DNA of 27,500 nucleotides from Pigoraptor vietnamica (Eukaryota; Opisthokonta; Filasterea), in the NCBI GenBank assembly GCA_943704525.1, contig CALSCQ010002253.1:1432-28931 (forward strand), read 5' to 3'. Shown here in pieces: positions 18,298 through 27,500 of this stretch (the first letter of the stretch is position 1; each line of letters begins with the position of its first letter). The notes beneath the pieces were generated by a model. The model was not told where the DNA came from. It worked only from the letters and a program-made list of their open reading frames with translations, and made no database searches. The translations under genes and the position numbers were made by a program.

Positions 18298-21200
18298 ATG
18301 GCGACGGCACGGGTTGCGGTCGCGCGCCCTGCCGTGCGCAGTGCGGCGGCGGCATCTACAGACGCAGTGGGCACTGCGGGCGAGATGCGCCAGTCGTTCT
18401 TCACCAATATGCTGCTGCTGGGCTTTGACCCTCAGAAGGCCGAGGAGAGGCACCGCGTCGCGTTTCACAAGAACATGTTTGCGCAGCCGAATCCGAAGGG
18501 GATGGAGGTCGTTCTGTACTTTTTGTTTGCGCGGCTTGACAAGGCGCGCGCGGAGAAGGTCAGTACACACAGCCACACGCGCCACGTACACACATAGACA
18601 CGCACTCACAGGCACTCACTCTCACTCATATGCATGCACGGATACACACACACACTCGCGTGCCAACGTCTCATATACTCGCTCATGCGAGATCCCATCA
18701 CATGCACCACGCGCGCGCAGGAGTTCAAGGGCTGCTGGCCAGTGCTTGACAAGAAGCACGAGTCGCAGTTCCGCAAGGTCGTCATGGGATGGCTCGCCCT
18801 CATCGAGCAGGAGTCAAAGTCCCACGTGCGTGTCCCCTTCCCTTAGTCCCACAGCCCACCGTCCGTTGTCGATGTGTGTGGTTGTTGCTGTTTTGTACAG
18901 AGCTACTGTCAGATGCTCAGTGGTGGTGTACGTGCGCGCAGTTCCCCCGAATTGCAGCCTCCATCCTGCTCTCCGCACACGGCGAGCGCTTCTATTCGCT
19001 CGTCTTCCACCTCTCGACGCACGTGGTGCAGCGCGTCCTTGAGACGGAGTATGCCGCCCACAACCAGCGTGAGTTCAATGGATTGGTTTGCCTCTGAAGA
19101 ACGACATGTGTCGCTCACCAATGTGCTTGTGCTTCCAACAGTCCCAACAATTCCCGAGTTCGACCCCAAGAACCCGGCGACCGCCGACATTGTCGTGCGC
19201 GCACTGAAGGTACGCCTGTGGCAGAGAGTTTTTGCTTGCATAAATTGGATCGGTATCGGCAAATTTCAAACTGTTTCAATTCACCCAAAGCTGACTTTGA
19301 ACCCTCACCCTCCGCAGATGCACGTGCTGAACCAGCGCCGCATCTTCCTTGAGCGCGCACAGCGCACTTCTGCAATGCACTCCGAGTGGCGCAAGGCGGC
19401 AAGCAACATGACGCGCGCGTGCAGGGCAGCCACGAAGGCGAAGGTCCGAGAACTCAGCACCCACGTCGCTCCTCTCTTTGTCACTGGACTAATCATTACT
19501 TGCACCGACACAATTGGGGCAACCGTTTCGGCTGCGTGTAATTTTCCTCTGAAGCCCTCTGTGCTCCGTGCGTCTTGTCCTAAAATGTCGTTCGCTTGCG
19601 TTGTTCTCACAGCGCGACGTCGAGCGCGCGTTGCACGACGAGGAGGAGCGCGGAACGCAGGCGTCGGCCGGTGGCGTCGCTGCGATCGAGCGCTCGGCGA
19701 AGTTGCGCGAAGTGCGCGAGCTGTGGCGGCAGATTAGCGACGCGATCGAAAGCGGCGTGGAGGGAAGGGGTGCGTTTTTCACAAGCGGACGTGCAACGAT
19801 TTGGCATGTGATTGGACAACGACGCCATTTTGCGTTCCGTAGAAGGATTCGATAGGCTTCTGTTGGCTGACGTCACGTGCCCTTCGCACGCAGAGTGGAT
19901 TGCGTCTGTCGTGAACAAGACGGCCAATTCGCACTGTCTGGACGCGGCGAACATCGGACTCGCGGTGCCCGCCGCCCTTCTGCGCCTCTGGGCATCCGAA
20001 ATTGCCGAGGTGAGGGCGACGGAGCACTGCTGTGTGGCCGATACGTTGCATGCATGGCAGCCCCGGCCGCGTCGAATGAGCTCATTTTCACGCTCAACTT
20101 GCCCTCGGCGCCGCTCACAATCGTATGTGCGTCGCAGGGTAAGGTCGGCGAGCCCACGTCGAACGGCCGCCTCAACCTGCAGAGCCTCGTGCAACTGTGG
20201 AACTTATCGTTGCGGACCGCGCACGCATCGCTCGCCAGCCCTCCGATCCCCGACGGCACGTTCGCGGGGCCGTCTGCCGCGCTCGAAAAGCGCGCGGAAA
20301 CGCACGCGACGCTTGCTACCAGCGCGAGGGCGCTGAAGGAGACGCTGGAGGGCTTTGTGCGGGACACGGAGCAGTCGATTGTCGTGCTGCGCAGCGCGTG
20401 AGTTGGCCCTTCCTTGTCTCTCCTCGACTTTCGTTAATTCGCTTTCGGCAGAGAAGTGTTGCGTGTCGCTGTGTCTGTCGCCGAAGCCAGTGTATGCATG
20501 TTTCTTTGGGGGCATGGGTGGTGCGTGGGGTGCAATGTGCTCGCCTACTTACCTATGTTTCCTTCATGGCTTCAGCTCCGCCGGATTTGCATCTCGCGGC
20601 GTCGCCGTTCCCCACCAAGCCGCTGCCGCCGCGCACACGCCTGGGTATGTAACAAAGTAACACGCACTCGACCGTCGCCCGAAATTGCCTTACGTGATGT
20701 GCGCGTGACGGTGACGTATGCCCACAAATCCTTGGCGTTGTCGAAATGGCCCGTGATTCACTCTCACTCACACCGTCCATCACTGCAATTGCTTTCTGCA
20801 GTGCGAAGGGCCTCTATGCGCTTTCTGCACCGTCGCCCGCGACGTCCTTCTCGCCCATGCAGCAGGTGCGTTCGTTGCTCAGTGGCTTGTGGCCCAACGC
20901 ATATCGTGCTTAGTGTGCGTCTTGTACATCCGCGAGCATGTGCTCAAACGACCTCGCGTGTCACACCGCAGGGACCCTTCTCGATCGCGACTGTCCCGTC
21001 GCCCGCGGCTGCTGCGATCGCACCCCAACCGGCGACAAGGCCGCCCGCCGACAGCTTCTCGCCAAAGGACAGCCCCATTTCACGCCGCCAGGCAGAAGTC
21101 ACGGCCACGCCTCACGTGACTGTCGATGCTGTGCGTGACGCAGACTTTGGCATGTCTGTGCTCTCGCCCATCGGCGGTGCGAGCAAGGTGGAGAGCGTTG

Positions 21201-21946
21201 TGTCCGCAGCGCCGCGTGTGACGGGGCGGCCCAGCACTGCGCGCGAATCCCTCGCAGGGCGCCCGAAGGCGAAAGCCCCACCCACGTGAGTATCTCTCTC
21301 TGCTTTTCAATTTTAATTGGCACTGTGTGATATGGACCTTTCTCTCGCCTCATTGCGCCCCCTAATCACTGCTGGAGTGGCGCGCTGCCATTTTGTGATG
21401 CTTTGCGTAACGTCTGCAAATTGCCAAAGAGAAGTGCAAATACTGACCTGCGGAACATTGTGCACGCGCAGTTCTTCGAAGCCGCCCCAGCGACAGCCGC
21501 CCTCCCACATCCCCGCGGGACCGACGCCATCCGCAACAAAGCCCGCACCTGCGCACTCTGCGGCCGCCTCTGTGGCCAGCAGCGCGAAGGCCAAGGTGTC
21601 GCGTGCGCCGGTTGCACCGACACCGTCGAAGGAGGTGGACGCCCCGACGCCGCTCGGTCGTGCCGCCGTGCACGCAAACGCGGGATCGCGTGCAAAGTCG
21701 CTGGACATTCTCGCAGAGGAGGTAAGGTCATCTCCGTCACACTGCCGCCTTGTTCGCCGACTAACGCAACTTTTGCGTGCCAGATTGCGAGCAGGGCCAT
21801 GGGAGGCGAAGGCGCGGACAACGGCTCGCCGAGCGTGGGCGCGCTCCACTTTGTGTCGGACACGCTTGTTGCGCTGGGTAAGTCGCACTTCGAAGAATGG
21901 TTCACACACATGCACACGCCCGCACACATAAACACATACACACATA

Positions 21947-21979
<33 letters not shown>

Positions 21980-23682
21980 ATGCCATGGTTTTGCTGACAC
22001 AGCCGGTCCCCTTGCAGACACCAAGGCGTTCCAGTCACGTGATCTCGTCCCGCGCACGCCCGTGGGCAAGTCCTCCGCCCCCTCTGTGCGCCCCACTTCC
22101 GAGAGGAGGCCGCTTGCTCCAGTGAACGACGTGGACGAATCACTGCATGTTGGCGATGAGGAGAAAGGCGACGGCGCGTGTAGCGAGGACGTAATGAGCG
22201 GTGTGCCCGAAAAGGTCGCCCCGGCTGCCTCAGAGTCGCTCATTTCATTCAGTCCCTTTGCGCCCGCGACGGCGCCACTCGTTCCGTCGCACGCTGTTGT
22301 CGGCGCTGCCGCGTGGAATCCCCTCGATGTGAGCGTCGACGATGCATCGTTGCTGGCGTCGTCTCCGCTGTGCTCTGCGACGCCCAAGCGCGTGAACCAG
22401 AAGGGGCCGTGCGCAAAGAAGAGTGCCACGCGCTCCGAAGAAGCTCCAAAGTCGCTCGCCCGCAAGTCGCTCTCGCCGTTTGCGGCGGCCGCGGCGATGG
22501 TCGCCGAGCAGCAGAGGGAGGAACTGGAGGACGAAGAACGCGCGAAGAATGCACTCGCTGCGACCGAGAAGAGCGCGGCGAAGAAGCACGTCGCATGGAG
22601 CGACGCGATTGTTGTCGACTCGCCCGCGAGCGTGGAAGCGTACATGTGTGCGTCGGCAGAGCAGTCTGCATGTGAGGACGCCGACGCCGAAAAGTGCAGT
22701 GACTCGTACGCCGAGAGCCCAGAGGCAATGGTCCCAGTGCTTCGTTATCCGACTTACGACGAGGCTGTCGGCGAAGAGACGCCGGGAAATACGTCTGCCA
22801 GGTGGGTGCACCTTGCGGTGGCGCATGTGCCCATCTCTGTGTCCGTCCAGTTCCTCGTCTGCCGATTGTTGGGTCCGACAACGCACTTATTGTCATACGT
22901 CCGCAGATTCGATTACGTCGACAGCGGCAGTCGCGGCGACTCCCCGCCGAGCAGTGGCCACGCGAGCGCCCCTTCGCCCCTCGAGCACACGCGGCGCCAT
23001 CTGTTTGTTGGCTCGCCGATGGGCGCGTCTTCGCAGTCGTCGTCACCCGCAAGCGCCGACTCGCCGGCAGACGTTCTCGCCGCGCGGCGCCTTTCCGTCG
23101 CTTCGTCGACATCGACGCCCACGTGGCGACGGCCTGCGACGGAAAACGCGCCCGCGTTCGATGACGGCGAGGATAGCCACGTCGCGGATGCCAGCACGAG
23201 CAATCTCCTAGGCGACGAGTCGGGTGGGTGTGAGGATCATGTGTGCTGTGCACGAGTTACTTCGCTTGTCGTCATGCTGACGTCAAGGTCCATGCCGTCT
23301 TCGTCGACAGTGGAGGGAGGCATTGCACTCAGCCGCGACGGATCGCTGCTCATCTCGACAACGCCCGCGGCCAAGGCGACAGCATGTGGGGCTTGCTTGT
23401 CAGTTTAACACACGAAATTTGCTGTGTGTTTGCCAGTATGCTAGCTCCCAGCATGCGGCAGTTTCATCATGACACACAAGACGTTAGCTGTGCAAAATTG
23501 TTTGCTGCCCAGGCACTTATCGCCATGCAACCGCAGCGGCGATTTCTCGGGCATCGGCGTTTGACCTTCTGACGTCGAGTCCTGCGGTGATGTCACTCCC
23601 TCGCGCGGCGTCTTCAGCGGTCCCTCCGTCCACTGCGACGCTCATGCGACGCGACTTTGCCGACCTCATCGAACTGCTGTGA
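18298..23682 (+). CDS. HAUS6: HAUS augmin-like complex subunit 6
   Basis: Seventeen exons, 1118 residues: 18298-18558, 18721-18825, 18942-19068, 19142-19209, 19318-19443, 19613-19769, 19894-20009, 20138-20397, 20576-20644, 20802-20865, 20972-21285, 21472-21721, 21784-21877, 22018-22801, 22907-23223, 23311-23385, 23513-23682. The HAUS6 N-terminal domain is clear: MLLLGFDPQKAEE, NMFAQPNPKGMEVVLYFLF, EFKGCWPVLDKKHESQFRKV, FPRIAASILLSAHGERFYSL. Residues 188-280 form a coiled coil. After about 400 the protein is Ser/Pro/Ala-rich with many SP sites (SFSPMQQ, SFSPKDSPISRR, VLSPIGG), and a short coiled coil lies near EEQQREELEDEERAK-like sequence in exon 14 (EQQREELEDEERAK). Augmin recruits gamma-tubulin to spindle microtubules to nucleate branches. 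Exons 1-8 are firm; 9 and 10 were chosen for a Ser/Pro-rich frame, and the last two are less sure: a stronger GTCAGT donor at 23399 would give a different, shorter tail. Confidence 0.9.
18585..18660 (+). repeat. Diffuse CA-rich stretch in HAUS6 intron 1
   Basis: Imperfect CACA/CTCA/CGCA units make up much of intron 1 (18559-18720). It is too degenerate for a clean microsatellite. Confidence 0.7.
21904..21978 (+). repeat. CA microsatellite in HAUS6 intron 13
   Basis: Imperfect CA units from 21904 become a clean (CA)n at 21948-21978 within the intron 21878-22017, about 40 bases before the acceptor. Confidence 0.9.
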
Positions 23683-23963
23683 GGCACTCGAGAGGAACGG
23701 TTCTGCTTGGGACTGAGACGATATAAACGATATTGCAGCAGAGAGAGGGTTGAGGACGTATGTGGTCATGCTTGCCCCTAGAGCGACATTGAAGCGAGGG
23801 TTGACGACGATGGAAGGCATTGCTTGCATTTCTTGCCTTTACTCGGTCTCACGCGGCACGCAGCACACTCACATAACAAACCACAACGCACACATGTACC
23901 CGCAAACTCATGGCAGACAGAACGGAAGGCGCCACACGGCAGCGTCACGCGGGTTGTCTCGCT
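23683..23963. other. Tail-to-tail gap (HAUS6 / PH-MyTH4-FERM)
   Basis: 281 bases between convergent stops. Less GC-rich, with GATATAAACGATATTG near 23720. No gene seen; the two 3' untranslated regions must share it. Confidence 0.6.
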
Positions 23964-26900
23964 TTACATGCGCGCACGCCGGCGGCGCACGAGCTCATTG
24001 ATGTAGGCCTTCATGAGCTTGGCGATCTCAAGCACCTGCGGAAGCACGAGAGGTCTTGCCGTCAGCACATTACACACAAAAGAGGGGTAGAGACAGAAGA
24101 GAGACAGGAAGAGAGACCCCAGTTCGTGGCAGTTATGAGGGTTGAACACCACGACTCCCCAGAGGAGAGAGAAAGGGAAGGAGGGGAGGGATGCGCATGA
24201 GCCACGCAGTGCCACACGCACACCCACGCACCTTGGGCGTCTCAAAGGTGATCGGACCGAGGCCGTCAATCACAATCTTGTACGTGTTGACAATGGGCGC
24301 GCCAAACGAAAGGATTGTTTCGTAGGGATACGACACGAGGGGCTCGCGGTCGCCGCGCTGCGCACGCAGGGAAGAGTGTGAGCTGTTGTCAGGCAAAGGA
24401 ATTCCAACTGCTGGCGATGGAATGGGGATTGTTTGCATACGGTGTGTGCGCGAGAGTGAAGAGAGGTTGTTGATGAGGGAGGGCAGTGGAAGAGGCGAAC
24501 GGCGTGGCGCAGCAGCCGACCTTGTAGATGGCGACGCCCTGGATGCTGACGCCGAGCCAGAGCAGCTTGGGCATCTTCTTGTCCGTGTTGTTCTGTGGCG
24601 CAGAATGGAAGCAAAATAAGCACCACAGGCGCACACGTATACATCCACACGCATGCACACACGCACACACGTAGAGCCCGCAAGTAAGACGCACCTCAAT
24701 TTAGAACACATGGGCGCACACGTGCACATCCACACGCACACACGCACACACGCACACATGTAGAGCCCGCAAGTAAGACGCACCTCAATCTCAAACACGG
24801 TCGACCCAAAGCCCGACCAGCTCTGCACCATGCTCATGTACTCGCTCTTGAGCTTGTCCTTCGGCGTGCCCTTCAGCTTCGACCACTCCTGCTTGATCGC
24901 GGCCTTGATGCTCGCGAGCTCCGCGCTCTCGCCGTCGTCAAAGTTGCTCTTGATGCGGCGAAGAGTGCCGGACATCGTGTTCTTCAGGGACGAGAGGGGA
25001 GAGTGCACGGTGCCTGCAGTGGTGCGCAGCGCAATGTCAGCGAACAGGAGAGACTCTGCGCGCCAAATTCAAATGCATCACAAGTGCCCATTCACAAACA
25101 AATAACGGGATAATTCCAACGAGCACAAGGAGCTGCCACAAGGGCTCACCGTGGCTCGCGGCACCACCGCCACCGCCACCACCGGCGCCCTGCGGAACAC
25201 CGGGGAAGTAGCGCTTGAGGTCCGGCCTGCGTGCGCACAGGGAACAGTCAGTTTACATTTGTCTTAAAATTCGTTCGCATCCGCACATGCCCGTGCACAG
25301 GCCATTCTCGGAGACAGCCATGCACCGCAGACACCCACACTTGCTTGTCAAACTGCGACGAGGGGTCGGCGTCGCCCACGACGTACTGCAGGCGCAGCGC
25401 GGCGAGGCGGAAGAGCGCCGTCTCGTCCGCGGGGAAGCGCTTGTTGATGACGGCGTCGTGCGCCTGCTCAAACACGAGGTCCGACTCGGTCGCGTTCGAC
25501 ACCTTGCTGTACGTCTCGTACATGCAGAACACCTTGAAGACAAGCCGCCACGAGTTGGCCTCCGCGGGGTTGGTGCCTCCGCGCTTGTGCCGCTCCCACC
25601 GGGACAGAATGTCGCACGCCATCGTCTTCTCCTCGACGCTCCGGTCGAGGTCGATGCCGGACTCGTACAGGCCGAAGCCGTTGAGGGCGCCCTGCATGTG
25701 CAGCTTGGCGCGCACCTGCTCGCACACCTCGCCGGCCGTGGTGAACGAGTCGATGTCGACCTTCACCGTCGACCCGCTCAGCGTGTGGATCGTCAGCGAG
25801 AGCTGGCGGCGCTCCTTGATGGCCTGGATCTCCTGCGCGTAACAGAGCGTAACGCAGCGTCAGAAGCTGCACCACACGCGCACCCATCGCATGAATAGGA
25901 CCACACTAGGAAACACGCACATGCACACACTCTATAAGAAGCTGTTCACGGTGAACGCGCGTGCGCACCCATCGCACGAATAGGACGAAGAATGCACAGC
26001 ACATGCACACTATCTAAGAAGGTGTTCACGGCGAACGCGTGCAAGCGGTACAGCGGGCAGTACGAACGCACCTCCGAGCTGGCCGGGTACTCGCGCTGCT
26101 TGATCTTGCCAATGTTGTCGAGGCAGTAGTTGGCGATCTTCTCAATCTCCGTGCCGGCGTAGCGCTCCGTCGCGCGCTTGAGGTGGAACTTGAGGAAGCG
26201 AATGTACTTGCGCGCGGGCAGGAACGAGCAGCAGAGCACGGCGAGCAGGTGCCAGTCGCGGAGGCCGACGGCGCCCTGCGGCTCCGGGTTGTTCGTCGTC
26301 TGCTTGATGACCTGGCAGTACACCTCGTTCTTGAGCTTCGGCATGTCAAAGCACGTCTGGAGGATGCGCTGGATCATCGGCGTGGGGTTCGCCACAAAGT
26401 CCGGGTGCACGAGCGCCTCAAAGATCATCATTGACTCCTCGTAGAGCGTGCCGTACACCTGGTTGCCGGCGCGGTCGCGGCCAAAGTCGCCGTAGGGCAG
26501 CGGCAGGAGCGACGACTTGATGGGCTCGGGCGAGTAGGCGAGGATGGGGTACGCCGCGTAGATCTTGTCCATGTCCTCGGGCTTGGCGTTCTTGAGCTCG
26601 TTGATCAGTTTCTCCGTCTTCGTCTCAATCGGGGGCTTCGCGTCGAGCACCTGCGGACATGCGCGGGGGAGGGGGGAGTAAAGTGAGTGTGCGTCAGTGG
26701 GCTTGCGAGTAGGGGACAAGGGGAGTACAGTGTGCGTATGTGTTTACAAGCTGCGGGAAGCACATACGTGTGCATATGGCACAAAAGCTTGCTGAGGCAG
26801 CCTTCAACTAAACCAGCAACCCTCGCCTCCCACGCACCTCCTGGATGGCGTTGACCCAGCGGTTGGCGTCGGCCTGCGTCTTGGCCGTGAGCTGGTACGA

Positions 26901-27500
26901 GCGGCGGCGCGCGTTGAGCGTGAACGACCACACGTTGAGCGATTGCGCCACGAGCTCATCCGGCGGAATGACCTGCACACGAGAGGCGAGTGTCGGCATC
27001 AGACCACGTTTCACGCGTGCTGTGTATAACACTGAGAGTGTATGCGTGGCATGTGTGTGTGTGTGTGGTGTGTGTGTGCGTGCGTGCGTGCGTGCGTGTG
27101 CAAGAGAGAGCGCAAGCCCACCGAGCAGAGCGAGTTGAGCGGAATGGAGCCAATCGTCATGGCGCACGTCGCGTCCTTGTAATAGATGACGGCGTCCGTC
27201 TTGAGCGTAAACCTGTTACACGCAGCAGTACTTTCAGCACACGCATGTACGCACACGCGTACGTACCCGTCACGGGCACACACAGAGGACAGAACAACGC
27301 GCGCGCACACACACTCCGACAAGCACGAGCGCGCCCCACATCCGCACAATTGTTGCACCACAACCGCGCACTCACCAGCGCTTCTTGTGCGTCTTGTGAG
27401 CGCCGCCCTCCTTGAGCAGCCACCCGCGCTCGATAATGTTGTCGTCGTCGTTGCCCGACGCCGCCTTCTTCTTGGGCGTGAGCAGCTTGATCCACTCGTT
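23964..27500 (-). CDS. PH-MyTH4-FERM protein (5' partial; myosin-X-tail or PLEKHH/MAX-1 type)
   Basis: Ten exons in the window: 27500-27376, 27212-27122, 26972-26838, 26650-26072, 25832-25339, 25226-25150, 25013-24784, 24592-24521, 24357-24232, 24035-23964; 666 residues, open at the N-terminus. NEWIKLLTPKKK is the last helix of an upstream PH domain. A complete PH domain follows (RGWLLKEGG, KKRWFTLKTDAVIYYKD, ANRWVNAIQE). MyTH4 begins EPIKSSLLPLPYGDF and includes RDWHLLAVLC and ERYAGTEIEKIANYC. The FERM F1 lobe has RRQLSLTIHTLSG, F2 ends QYVVGDADPSSQFDKQVPDL, then a Gly-rich loop, and F3 includes GFGSTVFEIENN and KLLWLGVSIQGVAIYK, ending RRRRARM. MyTH4-FERM units bind microtubules or actin regulators and membrane-protein tails. 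No motor follows; a myosin motor could precede the window, as in myosin X, or there may be none, as in PLEKHH/MAX-1. Confidence 0.93.
24628..24789 (-). repeat. Intronic tandem duplication that copies a 5' splice site
   Basis: Two copies, about 24628-24700 and 24713-24789, offset 89 bases. A 29-base core is identical (24672-24700 and 24761-24789). The core holds the exon end and donor (ATTGAG|GTGCGT on the coding strand). The upstream copy at 24783 is the donor that keeps the reading frame; using the second at 24694 would insert 89 bases and shift the frame. The rest of each unit is CA-rich. Confidence 0.9.
25878..26043 (-). repeat. Intronic tandem duplication, about 85-base units
   Basis: Copies at about 25878-25962 and 25963-26043 lie in the intron 26071-25833. 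Both carry GCGCACCCATCGCA and TTCACGG blocks in the same order, with scattered differences, so this is an older duplication than the one at 24628-24789. Confidence 0.85.
27050..27102 (+). repeat. GT/GCGT microsatellite in a PH-domain intron
   Basis: GT units followed by GCGT units in the intron 27121-26973. On the coding strand it reads CA/ACGC. Confidence 0.9.

Noticed and set aside
21313-22143. Minus-strand open frame in the HAUS6 region
   Set aside because: Antisense shadow spanning HAUS6 introns and a CA repeat.
1-27500. Mobile elements, viral remnants, tRNA or CRISPR
   Set aside because: No transposase, reverse transcriptase, integrase, capsid-like frame, terminal repeat pair, cloverleaf or spaced direct-repeat array was found by reading.

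Overview
This is nuclear DNA from a eukaryote, most likely a free-living single-celled protist. Seven of the ten clear genes are broken by spliceosomal introns. I placed 48 introns, and every one ends in CAG. Coding sequence is GC-rich, especially at third codon positions, and TAA, TAG and TGA are all used as stops. Introns and intergenic gaps carry many CA/GT microsatellites. An ERMES-type SMP protein, an augmin subunit, a PH-MyTH4-FERM protein and a plant-type ATXR3 methyltransferase occur together. I cannot assign a lineage from this; an amoebozoan, an apusomonad-like protist or another GC-rich protist group would fit.

Layout from left to right: 3' part of an MMM1-like SMP protein (+); inositol polyphosphate multikinase (-); a small cyclic-nucleotide-binding protein with an acylation-type N-terminus (+); methylthioribulose-1-phosphate dehydratase, APIP type (+); a candidate 48-residue microgene (-); an ATXR3/SDG2-like SET-domain methyltransferase (+); a CoA-type Nudix hydrolase (-); an F-box protein with three apparent single-base frameshifts (+); eIF3e/INT6 (-); HAUS6, augmin subunit 6 (+); and the C-terminal part of a PH-MyTH4-FERM protein (-).

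Strands nearly alternate, so most genes form head-to-head pairs with a short shared promoter (252 to about 850 bp) or tail-to-tail pairs. The genes do not form one pathway. They are housekeeping and cytoskeletal: ER-mitochondria contact, inositol phosphate and cyclic-nucleotide signalling, methionine salvage, chromatin, CoA turnover, ubiquitin targeting, translation initiation, spindle microtubule nucleation and a motor- or membrane-linked FERM tail. I see no transposon, tRNA, rRNA, CRISPR array or viral element.

Points most worth following up: splice donors dominated by GTG, with GTGCGT in 17 of 48; a near-palindromic CGAG-NT-YTCGGC motif found as pairs in two head-to-head promoters; the microgene; the plant-type SET protein; the disrupted F-box gene; and two intronic tandem duplications in the FERM gene, one of which copies a 5' splice site.
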